Assembly: GCA_900549055.1 (NCBI GenBank)
Contig: URNB01000062.1
Location: forward strand, 1 to 12,293
Direction of reading: 5' to 3'
Length of the DNA: 12,293 nucleotides
Origin: an uncultured Oscillospiraceae bacterium
Lineage (GTDB): Bacteria > Bacillota > Clostridia > Oscillospirales > Acutalibacteraceae
Position 1 is the stretch's first letter. The number at the start of each line of letters is the position of its first letter. A program made the translations under genes and the position numbers. The notes under the pieces were generated by a model. That model had not been told where the DNA came from. It did not search any database and saw nothing but the letters and a program-made list of their open reading frames with translations. Of this stretch, positions 6,327 through 12,293 are shown one piece after another.

Positions 6327-7055
6327 ATGTCAAACAACAGGGAATGGTATTTTAAAGGATTAAGGGACGGCATTCCCATAGCGCTCGGCTATTTCGCCGT
6401 AGCGTTCACCCTCGGAATAGCCGCGAAAAAAGCGGGACTCGGCGCATTTCAGGCGTTCTTGGCGTCCGGGCTCACAAACGCGTCCGCCGGCGGATACGCC
6501 GCCTTTACACTTATCGGAGCCGGTGCAGCTTATATAGAGCTTGCAATAACCGAGCTGATAGTAAACGCGCGGTATTTGCTTATGTCCTGCGCTCTGAGCC
6601 AAAAAATAGCGCCCGAAACTTCCCTTTTACACCGTATGCTGATGGCGTTTGATGTGACCGATGAAATTTTCGGCATTTCCGTATCGGTTACGGGCACACT
6701 CAACCCGTTTTATAATTACGGCGCTATGTCGGTTGCAATTCCCGGGTGGGCTTTCGGCACGCTGTTTGGGGTTATAATGGGCAATGTGCTGCCCGCACGG
6801 CTTGTGAGCGCTTTAAGCGTGGGACTTTACGGTATGTTTTTGGCAATAATAATACCGCCCGCAAGAAAAAACAAGGTCATAGCGGCGCTGGTTATAATTT
6901 CAATGGCGGCAAGCCTTGCCTTTTCAAAGATACCCGCCTTGGCTTCTGTTTCCGACGGTATGCGAATAATTATTCTCACGGTGGTAATATCGCTGCTTGC
7001 GGCGATCCTCTTCCCCGTAAAGGAGGACGCGGAGGTAAACGGCGATGAAGCATAA
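6327..7055 (+). CDS. azlC: AzlC family branched-chain amino acid exporter, large subunit
   Basis: A 242-residue inner-membrane protein of the AzlC/BrnF family, which together with a small AzlD/BrnE partner exports branched-chain amino acids or their analogues. The N-terminal GLRDGIPIALGYFAVAFTLG (11-30) is the typical family opening, followed by several hydrophobic segments and the conserved ITELIVNARYLLMSCALS region (about 73-90). The C-terminus has further membrane segments and a short charged tail. Length is normal for the family. The ribosome site AAGGAA is about 11 bases from the ATG, a little long. azlD overlaps its 3' end by 11 bp. The substrate of this copy is not shown by the sequence, and no amino acid regulator lies beside it. 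Confidence 0.93.
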   Translation: MSNNREWYFKGLRDGIPIALGYFAVAFTLGIAAKKAGLGAFQAFLASGLTNASAGGYAAFTLIGAGAAYIELAITELIVNARYLLMSCALSQKIAPETSLLHRMLMAFDVTDEIFGISVSVTGTLNPFYNYGAMSVAIPGWAFGTLFGVIMGNVLPARLVSALSVGLYGMFLAIIIPPARKNKVIAALVIISMAASLAFSKIPALASVSDGMRIIILTVVISLLAAILFPVKEDAEVNGDEA

Positions 7056-7350
7056 TATTTATATATACATAGCTGTGATGACCGCCGTAACATATCTTAT
7101 AAGGGTATTGCCGCTGACGCTCATCAGAAAAAAGATAACCAATGTGACGCTGCGCTCGTTTCTTTACTATGTGCCGTATGTCACCCTTGCAATAATGACC
7201 TTTCCCGCAATTATAAACTCCACCGGCAGCATATGGTCGGGGCTTGCAGCGCTTGTGATCGGCGTTTTGCTTTCTTACTTCGGCGTGAGCCTGTTCGGAG
7301 TTGCCGTATGCTCCTGCGCCGCGGTGTTTATTATTGAGCTTATTATTTAA
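7045..7350 (+). CDS. azlD: AzlD family branched-chain amino acid exporter, small subunit
   Basis: A 101-residue membrane protein with about four hydrophobic segments, matching AzlD in size and in the opening YLIRVLPLTLIRKKI (17-31) and the following SFLYYVPYVTLAIMTFPAI (about 38-56). It forms the two-part exporter with AzlC. The ATG at 7045 has GGAGG at 7031-7035, and its frame overlaps the azlC stop by 11 bp, indicating translational coupling. The stop codon TAA lies within the first bases shared by the two copies of the downstream repeat. Confidence 0.92.
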   Translation: MKHNIYIYIAVMTAVTYLIRVLPLTLIRKKITNVTLRSFLYYVPYVTLAIMTFPAIINSTGSIWSGLAALVIGVLLSYFGVSLFGVAVCSCAAVFIIELII

Positions 7351-7374
7351 TGCCTGCTGAACAATTCAAAAGTA
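7346..7374 (+). repeat. Dispersed direct repeat, copy 1
   Basis: 29 bases identical to 12265-12293 at the right end of the window. It includes the azlD stop codon and the whole left arm of the first hairpin of the array. The second copy is cut by the window edge, so the full length of the repeat is unknown. Confidence 0.85.
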
Positions 7375-7593
7375 CCTTAACCCAGCATGTTGGTGTAAAC
7401 TTTTGAATTGTTCAGGTGCAAGGGTTTTTCGCAAAATTGCGCAAAAACCTTGCACTTTAAAAAGAATCACATTTTGATTCTTTTTAAAATCAGGCGACAA
7501 TCAATGGATACTGACGGTCAAAACAAAGGTTTTGACCCCTAAAATCGAAATTTTAACTTGATTTTATATAATTGCATTTGCTAATGCAATTAT
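7351..7593. repeat. Array of six consecutive hairpins, possible MITE-like element
   Basis: This gene-free 253-bp gap between convergent genes is almost wholly inverted repeat. H1 has perfect 17-bp arms (7357-7373, 7399-7415). H2 directly abuts it (7416-7423 with 7448-7455, plus an interrupted inner stem). H3 abuts H2 (7456-7469 with 7475-7488, 14 bp perfect). After 27 bases come H4 (7516-7524 with 7529-7537), H5 (7540-7545 with 7550-7555) and H6 (7568-7578 with 7583-7593, 11 bp perfect). H3 has A-runs and U-runs on both sides and could act as a bidirectional terminator for azlD and the capD-like gene. The start recurs at 12265, so this is probably a dispersed non-coding element. No protein-coding frame is apparent. 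Confidence 0.75.
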
Positions 7594-7603
7594 TCGGTAG
7601 ACA

Positions 7604-9460
7604 TTAATTAATATCCTTTTTGCAGTGATAGGTCGGGACTATATCCGAAACGATTCCGCGTATATCGGCACTGTCATCATACATAGCCTTTTGCAGCCTA
7701 TCGAGTGACGCAAAAAATTTCTCCTCGTCAAGCTCTATCGGATGGCCTATATATATAAGCTCGTTTTCGGTTTCCCTTATTCCCTCTTCGTCCATGAGCA
7801 TTTCCTCATAAAGCTTTTCGCCGGGGCGCAGGCCTATAAATTCAATATTTATATCCTTATACGGAACAAGCCCCGACAGTCTGATAAGATTTTCGGCAAG
7901 ATCCAAAATTTTCATCGGCTTGCCCATATCCAGCACGAAAATTTCGCCGCCCTTTGCCGACGCCCCCGCCTGAAGAACAAGGGTTACCGCCTCGGGTATA
8001 GTCATAAAATAGCGTATAATATCGGGGTCGGTAACGGTCACGGGGCCGCCCGCCTCTATCTGCTTTTTGAAAAGCGGAATAACGCTGCCGTTGCTGCCGA
8101 GCACATTTCCGAAGCGCACCGCCACAAATTCCGTTTCGGAGCGGTTATTGTAGGCTTGAATTATCATTTCGCAGATACGCTTACTCGCCCCCATAATATT
8201 TGTGGGATTGACCGCCTTATCGGTTGAAATGAGCACAAACTTTTCGGCACCGTATTTATCGGCGCAGCGCGCTGTTTTCAGCGTTCCGAAAACATTGTTT
8301 TTAACAGCCTCGTTGGGGCTGTCCTCCATAAGCGGGACATGCTTATGCGCCGCCGCGTGGTACACAATATCGGGGCGGTAGGTATTAAACATGCATTCGA
8401 GCCGCTTGCTGTCCCTTACAGAGCCTATAAGCGTTACGAGGTCAAGCTTCGGGTATTTCCGTTTAAGCTCGTTTTGAATATCGTAGGCGTTGTTTTCGTA
8501 AACATCGAAAACAATAAGGCGCTTCGGTTCGTGCGCCGCTATCTGACGGCAAAGCTCGCTGCCTATTGTTCCGCCTCCGCCTGTGACTAAAACGGTTTTG
8601 CCCGCCACATAATTTATAACGCGGTCAATATCAAGGCTTATGGGCTCTCTGCCGAGCAGATCCTCAATTTCCACCTTGCGTATCTTATCGGAAATACTGC
8701 TTTTTTCGCGGCATATCATCTGATAAACGGAGGGAACTATTTTAAGCCTGCAGTTTGTTTCCTTGCAGATATTGAGTATTTCCGACCGTTCCTTACTGCC
8801 GCAGCTCGGAATTGCGAAAAGGATAGTATCTATCTCGTATTTTTCGGCGGCTTCTATTATTCGGTTACGGTCGCCGTAAACCTTAACACCCGATATATAG
8901 GTATTTTTCTTTGAGGGGTCATCGTCAATTATGCATTTGAATTTTATACCCGACGGCTTATAGCTTTTAAACTCGTTTATAAGCATAGACGCGGCGCTGC
9001 CCGCGCCGATTATCATAATATTGCCGTCAAGCTCCGACGGAGCCGCGTTCTCCCCGCTCTCACAGGCTGCGCGGAGAACGGTATACTTCATAAGTAAACG
9101 CAGCATGACCGCAAGGAAAAAGGTGAACGAGAATGCCAGCAGCATAACAGGCAGAGAATATGCCCTGCCGAAAACCGCCATTTGGCAGATAAACAAGCCG
9201 CCGAAAGCCACGGTCACGCCCGCAAAGACCCGCAGCAGATCGGGTATTCTCGAAAAGCGCCACAAAACACTGTAGGCTTTAAAGATATAAAGTGAAAGGA
9301 CAATAAGCATAGACCAGACTATTACGGAAAACACAAACATATCCGTGTTGTCGGTAAGCTCGGGCGTGCCGACCAGCTTAAGTGAAGCCAAAAGGGATAA
9401 TGCTGCCGCAAAAAAGTCAAAAACAACAGATGACAGAAAAGCCAAATATCTGTTTTTCAT
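7604..9460 (-). CDS. CapD/WbpM-like membrane nucleotide-sugar 4,6-dehydratase
   Basis: 618 residues, the usual size of long-form polysaccharide biosynthesis dehydratases (WbpM, CapD, PglF), which convert UDP-GlcNAc to a 4-keto-6-deoxy sugar at the membrane. Four hydrophobic segments lie at about 10-30, 41-61, 78-96 and 103-125. A first Rossmann-like domain has GAGSAAS at 152-158 and is followed by the catalytic SDR domain with TGGGGTIG at 293-300. In the active site, the SDR Tyr is Met: S412, M423 and K427 form the SMK triad known in this subfamily. GLRPGEKLYEE (543-553) is another family motif. It is third in the asnS operon, 16 bp after asnA, with AAGAGGA overlapping the asnA stop. No glycosyltransferase or flippase gene lies nearby. 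Substrate and product stereochemistry are inferred from family. Confidence 0.92.
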   Translation of the reverse strand: MKNRYLAFLSSVVFDFFAAALSLLASLKLVGTPELTDNTDMFVFSVIVWSMLIVLSLYIFKAYSVLWRFSRIPDLLRVFAGVTVAFGGLFICQMAVFGRAYSLPVMLLAFSFTFFLAVMLRLLMKYTVLRAACESGENAAPSELDGNIMIIGAGSAASMLINEFKSYKPSGIKFKCIIDDDPSKKNTYISGVKVYGDRNRIIEAAEKYEIDTILFAIPSCGSKERSEILNICKETNCRLKIVPSVYQMICREKSSISDKIRKVEIEDLLGREPISLDIDRVINYVAGKTVLVTGGGGTIGSELCRQIAAHEPKRLIVFDVYENNAYDIQNELKRKYPKLDLVTLIGSVRDSKRLECMFNTYRPDIVYHAAAHKHVPLMEDSPNEAVKNNVFGTLKTARCADKYGAEKFVLISTDKAVNPTNIMGASKRICEMIIQAYNNRSETEFVAVRFGNVLGSNGSVIPLFKKQIEAGGPVTVTDPDIIRYFMTIPEAVTLVLQAGASAKGGEIFVLDMGKPMKILDLAENLIRLSGLVPYKDINIEFIGLRPGEKLYEEMLMDEEGIRETENELIYIGHPIELDEEKFFASLDRLQKAMYDDSADIRGIVSDIVPTYHCKKDIN

Positions 9461-9476
9461 TTAATTTTCATTCCTC

Positions 9477-10466
9477 TTAAAGCAGCGTGATTCCCGCCGC
9501 CTTGCATTTTTTTACTTCCCTTTCGGGCCAGATGGAAACCTGTACCTCGCCTATATGCGCCTTTTGCAAAAGGAACATACAAAGCCTTGACTGCCCTATT
9601 CCGCCGCCTATTGTAAGCGGCAGCGAGCCATTCATTAAAAGCGTGTGGAACTCGTATTTAAGCCTGTCTTCGGCGTTTTCGGCTTTGAGCTGAGAAATAA
9701 GGCTTTCCCTGTCAACGCGGATACCCATTGAGGAAATCTCAAACGCGCTGTCAAGCATGGGATTATAAACTAAAATATCGCCGTTTAAGCTCCAGTCGTC
9801 ATAATCGGGTGCTCTGCCGTCGTGCTTTTCGCCGCTTTTGAGTCTGCCGCCTATTTTCATAACGAAAACCGCGCCGTATTCCTTTGCGGCGGCATTCTCG
9901 CGCTCTTTAGGCGTTAGATCGGGATATTTTTCTTCAAGCTCATAGGTCGATACAAAGCTTATAAAATCCGGCAGCTTTGTATCAAGCACAGGGTACTTTT
10001 CCTTAACGGCCGCAGCCGTGCGCAGAATCGCACCGTAAATGCTCCTGACGGTGGCCTTTAAATATTCCTCGTTTCTGTCCTCTGCGGTTATAACCTTTTC
10101 CCAGTCCCACTGGTCGACATATATCGAGTGAATATTATCGCATATTTCATCGCGGCGGATAGCGTTCATATCGGTGTAAAGTCCCGTATGTATCGGGAAG
10201 CCGTAGCGCATAAGCGCCATACGCTTCCATTTTGCAAGGCTGTGAACCACCTCGGCTATTTCGCCGGTTTCCTTAATATCAAAATCAACCGGGCGCTCAA
10301 CACCGTTTAGATCGTCGTTTATTCCGCTGCCGCGCTTTACGAAAAGCGGCGCGGAAACGCGGGATAAGTCAAGCGCGGCGCAAAGCTCCGAGGAAAACTT
10401 TTCCTTAACAAGCGCTATTGCGTTCTGCGTATCAAACTCGCTGAGCTTAGAAATATATTTTTCCAT
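9477..10466 (-). CDS. asnA: Aspartate--ammonia ligase (asparagine synthetase A)
   Basis: 329 residues, full length for AsnA. The enzyme makes asparagine from aspartate, ammonia and ATP (to AMP and PPi) in the cytoplasm and is structurally related to class II aspartyl/asparaginyl-tRNA synthetases. Diagnostic stretches include LFVKRGSGINDDLNGVERPV (41-60), SLAKWKRMAL (76-85), YVDQWDWEK (116-124) and the class II motif-3-like LTIGGGIGQSRLC (284-296). It lies 18 bp after asnS and 16 bp before the capD-like gene, so all three are cotranscribed and share the T-box leader. Coupling asparagine synthesis to tRNA-Asn charging in one Asn-responsive operon makes functional sense. Confidence 0.97.
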   Translation of the reverse strand: MEKYISKLSEFDTQNAIALVKEKFSSELCAALDLSRVSAPLFVKRGSGINDDLNGVERPVDFDIKETGEIAEVVHSLAKWKRMALMRYGFPIHTGLYTDMNAIRRDEICDNIHSIYVDQWDWEKVITAEDRNEEYLKATVRSIYGAILRTAAAVKEKYPVLDTKLPDFISFVSTYELEEKYPDLTPKERENAAAKEYGAVFVMKIGGRLKSGEKHDGRAPDYDDWSLNGDILVYNPMLDSAFEISSMGIRVDRESLISQLKAENAEDRLKYEFHTLLMNGSLPLTIGGGIGQSRLCMFLLQKAHIGEVQVSIWPEREVKKCKAAGITLL

Positions 10467-10484
10467 AAATTTATTCCCCTTTAA

Positions 10485-11861
10485 TTACGAAATGCTGCCG
10501 ACTGTACGCGGGTAAAGAATAACGTCGCGAATATTCTGAACGCCCGTAACATACATAATAATGCGCTCAAGCCCAAGCCCGAAGCCGCTGTGCGGAACAG
10601 AGCCGAAACGGCGCAGAGCTATATAATGCTCGTAATCGTCAAGCGACATATTGCGTTCCTTCATGGCGTTAAGCAGCTTATCAAGGTCAGCTTCTCTTTC
10701 GCTGCACCCGATAATTTCACCCACACCCGGAACCAAAAGGTCGGTAGCGGCAACAGTTTTGCCGTCGGGGTTTTGCTTCATATAGAAAGATTTAATATCC
10801 TTGGGGTAATCGGTTAAAAATACCGGCTTTTTGCAAACCTCTTCGGAAATATAGCGCTCGTGCTCGGTCATAAGATCTAAGCCCCATTCCACGGGGTACT
10901 TAAATTCCTTGCCCGAGGCCTTAAGCTTTTCTATAGCCTCGGTGTAGGTCATAATTGCGAAATCGTGGCTTGCCACGGCGGTAAGCTTTTCAACAAGCCC
11001 GTTTTCAAAATGCTTATCGAAGAATTTAAGCTCCTCGGGGCATTTTTCAAGCACGGTTTTAATTATGTGCTTTATAAGCGCCTCGGCAATTTCTATAATA
11101 TCGGGCAGCTCCGCAAAGGCAACCTCCGGCTCAACGTGCCAGAACTCCGCAACGTGGCGCGGAGTATTGCTCTTTTCGGCACGGAAGGACGGGCCGAAGG
11201 TGTAAATTTTACCGAGTGCCATTGCGGCAACCTCACCCTCTAACTGACCCGAAACGCTCAAAGCGGCGCGTCTGCCGAAGAAATCGTCGGCATAATATTC
11301 CTCTTCCGATTTATAATCATTGCTGTAGCCTATTGTGGTGACCTTGAACATTTCGCCCGCGCCCTCGCAGTCGCTCGCGGTGATGAGCGGTGTATGAACA
11401 TAGACAAAGCCGCGGCTCTGGAAAAATTCGTGAATACAGGCGGAAACCACCGAGCGCACTCTGAAAACGGCGTTGAAGGTGTTTGTTCTGACTCGCAGGT
11501 GCGGTATTGTACGGAGATATTCAAGCGTGTGGCGCTTTTTCTGCAGCGGGTAATCGGGCGGGCACTCACCTAAAACGGCAATGCTTTCGGCGTTTATCTC
11601 CACCGAATCCGCCGCAACGGCGGATTTCACCGTCTTGCCCGTTACTTTAAGCGCCGTTCCGAGCTTCATATAATCCGAAATATCATCAAAATCGGCTTTA
11701 TTTATAACTATCTGCAGGTGCTTAAGCGTTGTGCCGTCGTTAAGCTCGATAAACGCCATGCTTTTGGAATCGCGTGAGGTTCTCACCCAACCGCAGACCG
11801 TGACTTGCGTTTCGAGCAGGTCACTGTTTTTAAAAATTTCCGAGATGTCAGTGTGCTTCAT
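10485..11861 (-). CDS. asnS: Asparagine--tRNA ligase
   Basis: 458 residues, full length. This cytoplasmic class IIb synthetase charges tRNA-Asn with asparagine. An N-terminal OB-fold anticodon-binding domain (about 17-100, VTVCGWVRTSRDSKSMAFIE) is followed by the catalytic domain, with motif 2 around FRAEKSNTPRHVAEFWHVEPE (226-246) and motif 3 GFGLGLERI (426-434); the C-terminus ILYPRTVG is typical. AsnS rather than AspS is supported by the motif 2 sequence and by the Asn-specific T-box ahead of it. The start at 11861 has AAGGAG (11870-11875) at good spacing. It is first in the asnS-asnA-capD-like operon. Confidence 0.97.
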   Translation of the reverse strand: MKHTDISEIFKNSDLLETQVTVCGWVRTSRDSKSMAFIELNDGTTLKHLQIVINKADFDDISDYMKLGTALKVTGKTVKSAVAADSVEINAESIAVLGECPPDYPLQKKRHTLEYLRTIPHLRVRTNTFNAVFRVRSVVSACIHEFFQSRGFVYVHTPLITASDCEGAGEMFKVTTIGYSNDYKSEEEYYADDFFGRRAALSVSGQLEGEVAAMALGKIYTFGPSFRAEKSNTPRHVAEFWHVEPEVAFAELPDIIEIAEALIKHIIKTVLEKCPEELKFFDKHFENGLVEKLTAVASHDFAIMTYTEAIEKLKASGKEFKYPVEWGLDLMTEHERYISEEVCKKPVFLTDYPKDIKSFYMKQNPDGKTVAATDLLVPGVGEIIGCSEREADLDKLLNAMKERNMSLDDYEHYIALRRFGSVPHSGFGLGLERIIMYVTGVQNIRDVILYPRTVGSIS

Positions 11862-11880
11862 AAAAACTTCTCCTTAAATC

Positions 11881-11932
11881 AAACAAAAATAGCGTCTATT
11901 CATCCTAAACTCATTAGGACGAATAGACGCTA
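11881..11932 (-). terminator. T-box regulatory terminator
   Basis: A 19-bp stem (11890-11908 with 11914-11932, one G-U pair) with a five-base loop, followed leftward by AUUUUUGUUU. It is the default fold of the asnS leader and would stop transcription when tRNA-Asn is charged. It begins right after the T-box motif and lies just upstream of the asnS ribosome site. Confidence 0.92.
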
Positions 11933-12161
11933 TCCGCGGTGCCACCTAATTTACCGATCAGACAAAACTATTGTACCCTGTCTGTATGGTCTCTTTTATT
12001 CCGATTTAACGCGTCGGCGCGGCGCACCTACTTGACCCTTAGGGCTTTCGGCTTGCGGCTCCGGAGTGTTATTCATACCGCGGCGCCGCCGACCTCCCAG
12101 CCCCGCCGGCTCTCTTTGCGCGCTTTAACGGTATTACTTCTCTCCATCCTCACCTTTAACA
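11883..12161 (-). promoter_or_regulatory. T-box leader responding to uncharged tRNA-Asn
   Basis: The leader of about 280 nt carries the T-box motif AGGTGGCACCGCG (11935-11947, close to AGGGUGGNACCGCG). Its UGGC (11941-11944) is complementary to the GCCA end of tRNA-Asn, whose discriminator is G in E. coli. In Stem I, a six-pair AUACCG/CGGUAU helix is followed on its 3' side by GAAUAACAC, giving a specifier AAC (12068-12070), an Asn codon, followed by A as is usual. AGUA on the opposite side is the expected S-turn-like element. Uncharged tRNA-Asn should stabilise the antiterminator and allow read-through into asnS, asnA and the capD-like gene. Confidence 0.9.
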
Positions 12162-12167
12162 TAAAAA

Positions 12168-12196
12168 ATTATATCACCCGAAATGAAAATTGTCAA
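12168..12196 (-). promoter_or_regulatory. Consensus sigma-A promoter of the asnS operon
   Basis: On the minus strand, TTGACA (12191-12196), a 17-bp spacer and TATAAT (12168-12173): a perfect match in both boxes and spacing. Such strength fits T-box control, where output is set by termination after initiation. Confidence 0.92.
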
Positions 12197-12211
12197 CCAA
12201 AATTCACAAAA

Positions 12212-12242
12212 CGAAAAAACCGACGGAAAGTATCCCGTCGGT
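12212..12242 (-). terminator. Terminator of a leftward transcript from beyond the right edge
   Basis: Read leftward, an 8-bp perfect stem (12219-12226 with 12235-12242) is followed by UUUUU (12214-12218) and UCGUUUU. It lies upstream of the asnS promoter, so it must end a transcript that begins outside the window. It insulates the asnS operon. Confidence 0.8.
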
Positions 12243-12264
12243 CGCATAAAAAAGAAAAAATTAT

Positions 12265-12293
12265 TTTAATGCCTGCTGAACAATTCAAAAGTA
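12265..12293 (+). repeat. Dispersed direct repeat, copy 2 (cut by window end)
   Basis: 29 bases identical to 7346-7374. The window ends within or at the end of the first hairpin's left arm, so whether the full array follows is unknown. It is 22 bases beyond the terminator at 12212-12242. Confidence 0.85.

Noticed and set aside
7351..7593. CRISPR array
   Set aside because: The hairpins differ from each other in sequence and length; there is no repeated unit with spacers and no cas gene.
7742..8227. 161-codon plus-strand frame antisense to the capD-like gene
   Set aside because: Shadow of the strongly supported capD-like gene; no ribosome site or domain.

Overview
The window looks like a chromosomal stretch of a Gram-positive Firmicute of class Clostridia, probably an uncultured Oscillospiraceae-like gut organism; the family is a guess. 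The reasons are strong AAGGAG-type ribosome binding sites, near-consensus sigma-A promoters, a T-box leader, a SigH-like sigma factor, two lipoproteins with Gram-positive-style signal peptides, and both AsnA and AsnS. Base composition is moderate and even. No phage, transposase or CRISPR genes are visible.

Positions 1-1482 read leftward (minus strand). A SigH-like sigma factor with a good promoter is followed by a degenerate tRNA-like sequence, a small four-CXXC zinc-ribbon protein, and a structured RNA that folds like 6S RNA and ends in a clear intrinsic terminator. The 150 bp between the zinc-ribbon gene and the 6S-like RNA hold several hairpins and no convincing gene. Positions 1545-3783, also minus strand, carry a cupin gene with its own promoter and hairpin terminator, and a 574-residue regulator with two predicted helix-turn-helix segments and a large C-terminal region of unknown function.

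Positions 3811-7350 read rightward. A 40-bp imperfect palindrome lies between the regulator and a divergent pair of lipoprotein genes, and could be an operator. An AzlC/AzlD branched-chain amino acid exporter pair follows, with its own promoter and a 16-bp leader hairpin just before the azlC ribosome binding site. Between azlD and the convergent gene that follows lies a 243-bp array of six hairpins, the first three directly abutting. Its first 29 bases recur at the extreme right end of the window, so it is probably part of a dispersed repeat; the window may end where assembly broke at another copy.

Positions 7604-12196 form one minus-strand operon, asnS - asnA - capD-like, behind a consensus promoter and a T-box leader. 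The leader has an AAC (Asn) specifier and a UGGC bulge that matches the GCCA end expected of tRNA-Asn. Low charging of tRNA-Asn should therefore raise asparagine synthesis, tRNA-Asn charging and, unexpectedly, a membrane-bound nucleotide-sugar dehydratase. A further minus-strand terminator at 12212-12242 shows that a leftward transcript enters from beyond the right edge.
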